Shown here piece after piece: positions 1 through 5,731 of a DNA stretch of 8,177 nucleotides (its first letter is position 1; every line of letters starts with the position of its first letter). A program made the translations under genes and the position numbers. The stretch is from Psychrilyobacter sp. (GTDB lineage: Bacteria > Fusobacteriota > Fusobacteriia > Fusobacteriales > Fusobacteriaceae), in contig JAGLEA010000128.1 of the NCBI GenBank assembly GCA_023145315.1, positions 1-8,177 on the forward strand, in the 5' to 3' direction. Below the pieces are notes generated by a model, which ran no database searches, was not told where the DNA came from, and was given only the letters and a program-made list of their open reading frames with translations.

Positions 1-1040
1 CTATAACACCCTCCTACACTGTGGGGATGATTTTCTATTTTTTCCATAAATCCTAACTCTTCTAAATCAGCAACTATTGCTTTTCTAGCTTCTTCACGAG
101 TCATTCCTTGATACTTTCCACCAAGTTCGTTTATCTTTGCATCCTTTGTTAAGATACTCATAATTTCTAAGTTATGTCTTTTCCCAATCTCAAAGTCATT
201 AGGGTCATGAGCTGGAGTCATCTTCACTACACCAGTTCCAAACTCCATATCTACATAGTCATCTGCTATGATAGGAATCTCTCTATCTGTAAGTGGTAAT
301 ATCACAGTTTTTCCAACTAGATGCTTATATCTAGCGTCATCAGGATGTACTGCTACTCCTGTATCTCCTAACATAGTTTCAGGTCTTGTTGTAGCTACTA
401 CGAATACTTCATCAGAATCTTTTACTGGGTACTTAATATGCCACATACTTCCAGCTTTATCTGTGTGTTCTACCTCATCGTCAGCTAGTGCAGTTCCACA
501 TCTTGGACACCAGTTAACCATATACTCACCTTGATAGATTAATCCATCATTATATAGTTTTATAAAGATATCAGATACTGATTCTGATAATCCTTCATCC
601 ATTGTAAATCTTTCTTTTTCCCAATCAAGAGAAGCTCCTAATTTTCTAAGTTGATCAGTTATTAATCCACCATGTTTTTCCTTCCATTCCCATGTTTTTT
701 CAATAAACTTTTCTCTTCCTAGATCTTCTTTTGTTAATCCATCTTCAGCTAGTTGTCTTTCTACTTTATTTTGAGTAGCAATCCCTGCATGATCTGTTCC
801 AGGCATCCATAGAGTATTGTATCCACTCATTCTCTTATGTCTAATTAGTACATCTTGGATAGTATTATTTAATACATGTCCCATGTGTAAAATCCCTGTT
901 ACATTGGGAGGTGGCATAACTATTGAATAATTTGGCTTTTCATCATCCATAGTTGCTCTAAAGTATCCATTATCTTCCCATATTTTATACCACTTATCCT
1001 CTATCTCACTTGGTGAATATATTTTCTCTAATTCTGTCAT
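1..1040 (-). CDS. valS: Valyl-tRNA synthetase, N-terminal 346 residues (gene continues past the left edge)
   Basis: Cytoplasmic class I aminoacyl-tRNA synthetase that charges tRNA-Val with valine and hydrolyses mischarged Thr-tRNA. I translated the minus strand from the ATG at 1040-1038; the frame stays open to the window edge, giving 346 of the roughly 880 residues usual for the family. The HIGH-type ATP-binding signature reads PPPNVTGILHMGH (residues 43-55), followed by GTDHAGIATQ (81-90), a zinc-type CPRC pair (C178, C181, NWCPRCGTALAD) and the editing-domain motif ATTRPETMLGDT (216-227). The KMSKS loop and the anticodon-binding and coiled-coil ends lie outside. The start is supported by AGGAGG at 1051-1046, five bases before the ATG. 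The gene diverges from dnaN and is preceded by a leader with a short Val-rich reading frame and an intrinsic terminator, so attenuation is likely. Identification is firm; IleS and LeuS fit the motifs less well. Confidence 0.96.
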   Translation of the reverse strand, partial: MTELEKIYSPSEIEDKWYKIWEDNGYFRATMDDEKPNYSIVMPPPNVTGILHMGHVLNNTIQDVLIRHKRMSGYNTLWMPGTDHAGIATQNKVERQLAEDGLTKEDLGREKFIEKTWEWKEKHGGLITDQLRKLGASLDWEKERFTMDEGLSESVSDIFIKLYNDGLIYQGEYMVNWCPRCGTALADDEVEHTDKAGSMWHIKYPVKDSDEVFVVATTRPETMLGDTGVAVHPDDARYKHLVGKTVILPLTDREIPIIADDYVDMEFGTGVVKMTPAHDPNDFEIGKRHNLEIMSILTKDAKINELGGKYQGMTREEARKAIVADLEELGFMEKIENHPHSVGGCY

Positions 1041-1070
1041 AATTTCCTCCTAAGTTGTTTTTACTTTTTT

Positions 1071-1109
1071 ATAAAAAAATAGTAGCTATCTCTTCTAAAA
1101 ATAGCTACT
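1071..1109 (-). terminator. Intrinsic terminator (attenuator) in the valS leader
   Basis: On the minus strand AGTAGCTAT (1109-1101) and ATAGCTACT (1089-1081) form a perfect 9-bp stem. Two A-U and two G-U pairs can extend it inward to a three-base loop. It is followed at once by ATTTTTTTAT (1080-1071). The structure ends about 20 bases before the valS ribosome binding site. No minus-strand gene ends here, since dnaN diverges, so it can only act on the valS leader transcript. That makes it an attenuator, not an end-of-gene terminator. Confidence 0.75.
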
Positions 1110-1136
1110 TTACTCTTCTTTCATATTCTTATAAAG

Positions 1137-1166
1137 GGTTTTATCAAGATATAAAACCATAGCTAT
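1137..1166 (-). promoter_or_regulatory. Candidate antiterminator strand and adjoining hairpin in the valS leader
   Basis: Just downstream of the leader peptide stop, the transcript carries AUAGCUAU (1166-1159) directly followed by a perfect 8-bp hairpin, GGUUUUAU/AUAAAACC with a six-base loop (1158-1137). AUAGCUAU can pair with the 5' arm of the terminator (AGUAGCUAU, 1109-1101) through seven Watson-Crick pairs plus a G-U wobble at each end, so it competes with terminator formation. A further GUGAU (from 1171 to 1167 region) can pair with AUCAC in leader codons 9-10, giving a plausible protector structure that a ribosome stalled on the Val codons would disrupt. The pairings are visible in the sequence; the regulatory role is inferred. 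Confidence 0.5.
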
Positions 1167-1182
1167 CACTATATTAATTTAA

Positions 1183-1221
1183 TTAAAATTTGTGATTAAC
1201 TTTGACTTCTACTCTTTTCAT
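1183..1221 (-). CDS. Putative 12-residue valine-rich leader peptide of valS
   Basis: A minus-strand reading frame of 12 codons plus TAA encodes MKRVEVKVNHKF. Three of the 12 residues are valine, at positions 4, 6 and 8, using three different codons (GTA, GTC, GTT). A good Shine-Dalgarno sequence, AGGGAG (1235-1230), sits eight bases before the ATG. A predicted promoter starts about 24 bases upstream, and a hairpin plus U-run lies between the frame and valS. The inferred role is a ribosome sensor: stalling at Val codons when Val-tRNA is scarce would change leader RNA folding and let polymerase read into valS. The peptide itself probably has no other function. Small frames occur by chance in AT-rich DNA; the combination of ribosome binding site, valine enrichment and downstream terminator is what supports this one. 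Confidence 0.6.
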   Translation of the reverse strand: MKRVEVKVNHKF

Positions 1222-1251
1222 AACCTTATCTCCCTCTAATTTTATCTTTAA

Positions 1252-1280
1252 ATAATAACATATTTTCATTGTAATTACAA
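1252..1280 (-). promoter_or_regulatory. Predicted sigma-70-type promoter for the valS leader
   Basis: Reading the minus strand, the -35 box TTGTAA (1280-1275) is followed after exactly 17 bases by TATTAT (1257-1252), preceded by TGT, an extended -10 element. Transcription would start near 1245, about ten bases before the ribosome binding site of the leader peptide, and give a leader of about 200 bases ahead of valS. The -35 box lies inside a 14-base palindrome (1268-1281). This is prediction by consensus only. Confidence 0.65.
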
Positions 1281-1290
1281 TTATGAAAAT
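1262..1290. repeat. Palindrome between the divergent valS and dnaN promoters, possible operator
   Basis: ATTGTAATTACAAT at 1268-1281 is a perfect 14-base palindrome. It is flanked by a second inverted pair, ATTTTCAT (1262-1269) and ATGAAAAT (1283-1290), whose centre is shifted by about 1.5 bases. The palindrome covers the predicted -35 box of the valS promoter and lies about 37 bases upstream of the dnaN -35 box. Position and symmetry suggest a dimeric regulator site. I do not recognise a known consensus, and AT-rich palindromes arise easily by chance. Confidence 0.35.
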
Positions 1291-1317
1291 CACCATTTTT
1301 ATTTACTCCTCTCGTTC

Positions 1318-1346
1318 TTGTTATTATAAGATGGATGTAGTATAAT
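1318..1346 (+). promoter_or_regulatory. Predicted sigma-70-type promoter of dnaN
   Basis: TTGTTA (1318-1323) and a perfect TATAAT (1341-1346) are separated by 17 bases. The expected start near 1353 leaves a leader of about 20 bases before the dnaN ATG, containing the ribosome binding site GGAGG (1361-1365). Confidence 0.75.
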
Positions 1347-1371
1347 TTTTATAAAGATTTGGAGGTTAATT

Positions 1372-2463
1372 ATGAAAATTACAGTTAATAGAAATAAATT
1401 AATAAATCACTTGAGCAATCTTTCTTTGGTAATTAAAGATAACTCGATAAGACCTGTTATATCAGGTGTAAAAGTAGAAGTTTTTGGTAACGAGATGAGT
1501 TTTACAGGTACTACTTTAGAAACAACTATAAAATCTTCTATTTTAGGAGTGGGAACAGAAAATGGTCAGGGAGTTTTTAAAATAGGTTTAGTTCTTGAGT
1601 ATATAAAATTATTAAATCAAGAAGAGATAGAGATGAGTTTGGAAGAAAATAAACTTTGTATCCATAATGCTGAATTTTCTACTCTAGATAGTGATGAATA
1701 TCCAGCTTTAAACATAGATGGTGGTGATCTCATTTTAGAAATCGAAGGGAATAGCTTAGTAGAAGCTTTTGATAAAGTCGTATTCTCAGCTTCTAATGAA
1801 TCAGAAAATTTAGCTATCAATACTATCAGAATGAAATTAGAAGATAATAAGATTTATTTTACTACTACAGATTCTTATAGATTAACTCATTATTTCATGG
1901 ATAATAATACTAGTTTAAATAAAGAAATTTCAATACCATTAGAAGGAGTTCTCGTTTTAACTAAACTTTTTAAAGGTAGTGATGAAAAATTACAATTATT
2001 TATAGATGGAAGTCAATTAAAAGTTAGATCAGAAGGACTTACTTTTTCAACTAGACTAGTAGATTTAGCATTCCCAGATTATAATGGTATTTTAAATAGT
2101 ATTAGTTCTACAAAAGAGATTGAGATGAATCTAAAAGATTTCAAATCATCATTGAAAAAAGTATTAACAATAGCTAAGACAAATCAAGAAACAAAAAATG
2201 GTGCATACTTTGACTTTGTAGGGAATAAATTAAAAATATCTGTTTCTTCAGGTAAAGCGAAAACAACGCAAAAATTAGATACTATCAAAGATGGTGAAGA
2301 TTTTAAAGCATCATTAAATGTAAAATATATAGAAGATTTTTTGAATAATATAGAAAAAAACATAAAAATAAAAGCAACTAATGCAAGCTCTATGTTTATT
2401 TTAAAAGAAGATGGAAATACTAATTATACTTATATCTTAATGCCATTAGCTTTGAGAGATTAG
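1372..2463 (+). CDS. dnaN: DNA polymerase III beta subunit (sliding clamp)
   Basis: Ring-forming homodimeric clamp that encircles DNA and tethers polymerase III and other replication or repair proteins. The 363-residue length matches the family (about 365-375) and fits three clamp folds (roughly 1-118, 119-245, 246-363). Family landmarks are SDEYPAL (107-113), TTDSYRLT (165-172, matching the conserved TDxxRL), STRLVDLAFPDY (226-237, the xRLIxGxFPDY block) and the C-terminal YILMPLALRD, equivalent to the MPxRL end of other clamps. In the FPDY block the usual small glycine region reads DLA, a mild divergence. The ATG has GGAGG six bases upstream and a near-consensus promoter. The gene starts a probable transcript with a 48-codon gene and pepD. 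No dnaA, recF or gyrB lies beside it. Identification is strong; whether it is the genome's only clamp gene cannot be seen here. Confidence 0.95.
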   Translation: MKITVNRNKLINHLSNLSLVIKDNSIRPVISGVKVEVFGNEMSFTGTTLETTIKSSILGVGTENGQGVFKIGLVLEYIKLLNQEEIEMSLEENKLCIHNAEFSTLDSDEYPALNIDGGDLILEIEGNSLVEAFDKVVFSASNESENLAINTIRMKLEDNKIYFTTTDSYRLTHYFMDNNTSLNKEISIPLEGVLVLTKLFKGSDEKLQLFIDGSQLKVRSEGLTFSTRLVDLAFPDYNGILNSISSTKEIEMNLKDFKSSLKKVLTIAKTNQETKNGAYFDFVGNKLKISVSSGKAKTTQKLDTIKDGEDFKASLNVKYIEDFLNNIEKNIKIKATNASSMFILKEDGNTNYTYILMPLALRD

Positions 2464-2478
2464 AGGGAGTGAAGTACT

Positions 2479-2625
2479 ATGAATTTTTACAAAAAGATGT
2501 TAATTAAAATATTAAGAAATTCAATGTCTGGTCAAGAATCGAATGTTCTAAAAATTTTAGAATCAGGATATGACTTAACAGTAGAGGATAGAAAGGAATT
2601 AGAAGAATTAATAGATAATTTATAA
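2479..2625 (+). CDS. Small unrecognised protein (48 residues) between dnaN and pepD
   Basis: The frame runs from ATG 2479 to TAA 2625, 15 bases after the dnaN stop, with a GAGGGAG ribosome binding site overlapping the dnaN stop region and about nine bases before the ATG. The product begins MNFYKKMLIKIL and ends ELEELIDNL. The N-terminal third is basic (K5, K6, K10, R13) and the C-terminal half is acidic (for example VEDRKELEELIDNL), so two short amphipathic helices around a central SGQESN turn are likely. There is no signal peptide, clear membrane span or cysteine. The pepD ATG follows after 29 bases, so the gene probably belongs to the dnaN transcript. I do not recognise the family and assign no function. 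Ribosome binding site, tight spacing and sensible composition argue that it is a real gene. Confidence 0.65.
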   Translation: MNFYKKMLIKILRNSMSGQESNVLKILESGYDLTVEDRKELEELIDNL

Positions 2626-2654
2626 AATATAACATATGATTAAAAGGGGGGAAT

Positions 2655-4112
2655 ATGGCAGTTTTAACAGGATTAAATCCAAACAAGGTATTTCAATATT
2701 TTGAGGAGTTAAGTGGGATTCCTAGAGGATCAAAGAAGGAAGAAAAAGTAAGTGAATATCTAGCAAATTTTGGTAGATCAAGAGGTTTAGAAACAATACA
2801 AGATCAAGCTTTAAATGTAATTATTAAAAAAGAAGCAACAGCAGGATATGAAGATGTTCCTACAATAATTTTACAAGGACATATGGATATGGTTTGGGAG
2901 AAAAATTTAGATACAAAATTTGATTTTGAGACAGAGGGTCTTAATTTAGAGATAGATGGAGATTTCATAAAAGCAAAAGGGACAACTTTAGGAGCAGACA
3001 ACGGTATAGCAGTAGCATTTGCATTAGCTGTACTAGATTCTAGTGATATACCACATCCAAAATTAGAAGTATTAATTACATCTGATGAAGAGACAGGGAT
3101 GTCAGGTGCTATAGCACTAGATGGAGGGTTATTAGAAGGTAAACATCTATTTAATATAGATACTGAAGAGGAAGGAGAGATATATGTTAGTTGTGCTGGT
3201 GGGAATAGAACTACTGTAACAGTTCCTGTAGTATATACAACAACTCCTAATTCAAAGTTCTATAATATAAGTATTAGAGGGCTATTTGGTGGTCACTCTG
3301 GAGTAGAAATCCATATGCAAAGAGGGAACTCAAATAAGATAATGGGAAGAATATTAATGGCTATTTCAGAAGAGATAGAGATTAACTTAGTAGAGATAAA
3401 TGGTGGGTCAAAAACTAACGCAATTCCTCGTGAAGGAGATTCAGTAATAGGAGTTAACTCTAAAGATATACAAAAATTAGAAGAGATAATCACGAAAATA
3501 AAAAAAGATCTATTAGAGGAACAAAGAGTTTCAGATCCTAAACTAAAGATAACTCTTACAGAAGTAGAAACGACTCCTAAAACTATGGATGCAGAATCTA
3601 CAAAGAAAGTGATAAATATGATCTACTTATATCCAAATGGTGTCCAAAGAATGAGTCTGGATATAGAGGGACTAGTAGAAACTTCTTTAAATTTAGGAGT
3701 AGTAACTACTGAGAAAAGTGGAGTAGTATTACAATCTGCAATTAGGAGTTCTGTAGATGCTAGTAAAACTCAATTAACTAAGGAAGTAGAGATATTAGCA
3801 AGAGTTGTAGGAGCCGACTTTGAACAAGGTGCAACTTACCCAGCATGGAAATACAATCCCAACTCAAAGTTACAAGAGATGGCATTAGAAGTTCATGAAA
3901 AAACAACTGGTAAAAAAGCTGGTATAAAAGCTATCCATGCAGGATTAGAGTGTGGATTATTAGGAGAAAAACTACCTGATTGTGATATGATATCATTTGG
4001 TCCAAATATGTTTGATGTACATACACCTGAGGAGAAGCTATCAATCTCTTCTACAGAAAATGTTTGGAATTTTTTCTTAAACCTTCTAAAGGAATCAAAA
4101 AATTATCTATAA
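2655..4112 (+). CDS. pepD: Xaa-His dipeptidase (aminoacyl-histidine dipeptidase, peptidase family M20)
   Basis: Cytoplasmic dizinc peptidase expected to cleave Xaa-His and related dipeptides, supplying amino acids. The 485 residues match PepD length. The M20 metal and catalytic residues are all present: LQGHMDMV with H76 and general-base partner D78, GADNG with bridging D115, SDEETG with catalytic E145 and ligand E146, NIDTEE with D169, and HAGLECG with H428. FGGHSG (H214) in the lid domain, the PREGDS turn after TNAIPRE, and DVHTPEE (H456) are also typical of the PepD subgroup. The lid or dimerisation domain spans roughly 205-390. The ATG at 2655 follows a GGGGGG run (2646-2651) by three bases, a short but usable spacing. 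It is the last gene of the presumed dnaN transcript and ends three bases into a strong terminator stem. Substrate range within M20C is inferred from family. Confidence 0.93.
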   Translation: MAVLTGLNPNKVFQYFEELSGIPRGSKKEEKVSEYLANFGRSRGLETIQDQALNVIIKKEATAGYEDVPTIILQGHMDMVWEKNLDTKFDFETEGLNLEIDGDFIKAKGTTLGADNGIAVAFALAVLDSSDIPHPKLEVLITSDEETGMSGAIALDGGLLEGKHLFNIDTEEEGEIYVSCAGGNRTTVTVPVVYTTTPNSKFYNISIRGLFGGHSGVEIHMQRGNSNKIMGRILMAISEEIEINLVEINGGSKTNAIPREGDSVIGVNSKDIQKLEEIITKIKKDLLEEQRVSDPKLKITLTEVETTPKTMDAESTKKVINMIYLYPNGVQRMSLDIEGLVETSLNLGVVTTEKSGVVLQSAIRSSVDASKTQLTKEVEILARVVGADFEQGATYPAWKYNPNSKLQEMALEVHEKTTGKKAGIKAIHAGLECGLLGEKLPDCDMISFGPNMFDVHTPEEKLSISSTENVWNFFLNLLKESKNYL

Positions 4113-4138
4113 AAAAAAGAGCTTTTAGCTCTTTTTTT
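4112..4138. terminator. Bidirectional intrinsic terminator between pepD and cls
   Basis: AAAAAAAGAGC (4112-4122) and GCTCTTTTTTT (4128-4138) form an 11-bp stem around a TTTTA loop. There is a T-run on the right for the plus strand and an A-run on the left that becomes a U-run for the minus strand. It overlaps the last base of the pepD stop codon and lies 32 bases past the cls stop, so it can end both converging transcripts. Confidence 0.9.
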
Positions 4139-4170
4139 CTTTGAAAGAAATATCTCTAAATAAAATAATC

Positions 4171-5625
4171 TTACATTATAGGAGATAATAATCGAGATAC
4201 TGATTCTCTAATTTTGATTAATGGGCCTCTTTTTTCATAAATAGTTTTTGTTATTAGAGTAGAGTCCTCGATATCTTTAATAAAAGCCTCTTTTAACTCT
4301 ATAGCGACTTTTGAATCATAGATAAAAGCATTGATTTCAAAATTTAATAGAAAACTTCTAATATCCATATTTGTAGATCCTATAGTACAGATCTCATCAT
4401 CAATAATAAGAACTTTAGAGTGCATAAATCCATTATTATAAGTATAACATTTTGCTCCTAATGTAACTAAATCACCAATATATGATAATGTAGCCCAATA
4501 TACAAAAATGTGATCAGGTTTATTAGGTATCATGATATTCACTTCTACACCACTCATTGTTGCTATTTTCAAAGCTTCTAATACTCCAGTATCTGGAATT
4601 AAATATGGTGTTTGAATATAGATACTTTTCTCTGCTTTTGTTATCATCTTAAAAATCCCATTTTTTATGTACGGTTCCTCATAATCAGGGCCACTACTAA
4701 CTATTTGTATATCACTTTCACCACTACTACTTTTATTAAAGTGTAAGTAATCATCAATATTTTCTTTCTCATAATTTTTCTTTTTTGAAAAAAATGTTTT
4801 ATTATCTCTCATGAAATCTAAGTTTATAAAAAATTCTTTTTGCAAACTGATAATGGCAGATCCCTTTATTCTAATATGAGTGTCTCTCCAATAGCCTATT
4901 TTTTTATTATCTCCTAAGTACTCATCTCCTATATTCATACCACCTAAAAATCCAAACTCTCCATCAACAAGGACAACTTTTCTATGGGTTCTATAGTTAG
5001 CACGAAGTCCAAATCTTGAAAAAAATGGTGGGAAAAAGTTTAAAACTTCCCCTCCTGCGTCCTCTAGTTGCTTGTAAAATTTAGAAGGAATTTTGATACA
5101 TCCCATCCCGTCATAGAGTAGTTTAACTTCTATTCCAGCTTTTGATTTCTTTACTAAAATATCCATTATTTCTGTACCTATTTTATCATTTTCAAATATA
5201 AAGTATTCCATGTGAATGTATTTTTTTGCAGACTCTAAAGATTCTTTTAGATCATTAAATAATTTCTTACCATCCGTATATACTTTTACATGATTTTTAG
5301 TTCTTAGGTAGGAGTGGTTTTTCACATTAAAAAGTTGTATCAAGTTGTTTTGTGGATGAAATGTAGTGTCTAAGATTGCGTCTTTTGTAAAGTATTTCCT
5401 ATTGAATATAAATTTTTTATAATATTTTTTTGTGAACCTTCTTTTTTTAAGATTAAGACCAAAAAATATATATAGAATAAATCCAATTATGTGAGTAAAA
5501 CTAAGGATAGTTATCCAAATTAAAGTACTACTATTTTTTCTTCTTTCAAAAAAAATTATTGTAATAATAAAAAATAAATTTAAAATATATATTAGTGATA
5601 TTGCCAAGGTCAAGATGTTATCCAT
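4171..5625 (-). CDS. cls: Cardiolipin synthase (phospholipase D superfamily)
   Basis: Membrane enzyme that condenses two phosphatidylglycerol molecules into cardiolipin and glycerol. The 484-residue product has two N-terminal membrane segments (about 4-26 and 34-56), then a basic stretch (KKRRFTKKYYKK) expected on the cytoplasmic side, then two phospholipase D domains. Both HKD catalytic motifs are intact: H214-K216-D221 (THRKVVLVD, followed by GGMNIGDEY) and H402-K404-D409 (MHSKVLIID, followed by GSTNMDIRS). Length, membrane anchor and motif order match the bacterial ClsA/Cls type, not soluble ClsB. The ATG at 5625-5623 is preceded by AGGAGGA (5637-5631) at five bases. The gene has its own predicted promoter, is bounded by terminators on both sides and converges on pepD, so it is probably transcribed alone. 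Strand asymmetry and codon use resemble its neighbours. Confidence 0.94.
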   Translation of the reverse strand: MDNILTLAISLIYILNLFFIITIIFFERRKNSSTLIWITILSFTHIIGFILYIFFGLNLKKRRFTKKYYKKFIFNRKYFTKDAILDTTFHPQNNLIQLFNVKNHSYLRTKNHVKVYTDGKKLFNDLKESLESAKKYIHMEYFIFENDKIGTEIMDILVKKSKAGIEVKLLYDGMGCIKIPSKFYKQLEDAGGEVLNFFPPFFSRFGLRANYRTHRKVVLVDGEFGFLGGMNIGDEYLGDNKKIGYWRDTHIRIKGSAIISLQKEFFINLDFMRDNKTFFSKKKNYEKENIDDYLHFNKSSSGESDIQIVSSGPDYEEPYIKNGIFKMITKAEKSIYIQTPYLIPDTGVLEALKIATMSGVEVNIMIPNKPDHIFVYWATLSYIGDLVTLGAKCYTYNNGFMHSKVLIIDDEICTIGSTNMDIRSFLLNFEINAFIYDSKVAIELKEAFIKDIEDSTLITKTIYEKRGPLIKIRESVSRLLSPIM

Positions 5626-5649
5626 ATTATTCCTCCTGTAAAGTTACCC

Positions 5650-5678
5650 ATAATACTTATAGTATACTCTAAAATCAA
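5650..5678 (-). promoter_or_regulatory. Predicted promoter of cls
   Basis: On the minus strand TTGATT (5678-5673) and TATTAT (5655-5650) are separated by 17 bases, placing the start of transcription near 5643, just ahead of the AGGAGG site for cls. The terminator of aspA ends upstream of it, so cls needs a promoter here. An alternative -10, TATACT (about 5668-5663), lacks a convincing -35 partner. Confidence 0.55.
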
Positions 5679-5686
5679 GAAATATA

Positions 5687-5725
5687 GAAAAAATAAGAAA
5701 GGAAGCTAAATTAGCTTCCTTTCTT
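5687..5725 (-). terminator. Intrinsic terminator of the malic enzyme-aspA unit
   Basis: AAGAAAGGAAGCTAA and its complement TTAGCTTCCTTTCTT (arms at 5695-5709 and 5711-5725) form a long perfect stem with a minimal TAAATTA turn. On the minus strand it is followed by a T-rich tract (about 5694-5687). It starts seven bases after the aspA stop codon. The opposite strand has no good T-run, so it acts leftward. Confidence 0.9.
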
Positions 5726-5731
5726 AGGTTG

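Noticed and set aside
268..534. Plus-strand open frame opposite valS
   Set aside because: It is antisense to conserved ValS catalytic and editing-domain codons, has no ribosome binding site and no family resemblance.
1110..1160. A second short minus-strand frame in the valS leader (16 codons, MVLYLDKTLYKNMKEE)
   Set aside because: It has no ribosome binding site, only one valine, and its start lies inside the pairing segment and hairpin of the attenuator. It is best explained as RNA structure, not coding sequence.
1283..1345. A 20-codon plus-strand frame beginning ATGAAAATC, and its 14-of-15-base match (1279-1293) to the dnaN start region (1368-1382)
   Set aside because: The frame lacks a ribosome binding site and lies upstream of and across the dnaN -10 box, so it would not be transcribed from that promoter. 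The short AT-rich match could be chance and suggests no function.
1041..1371. T-box riboswitch upstream of valS
   Set aside because: The conserved antiterminator core (AGGGTGGNACCGCG or close variants) and a stem I specifier-loop arrangement are not visible on the minus strand, and the roughly 200-base leader already fits a peptide-based attenuator.
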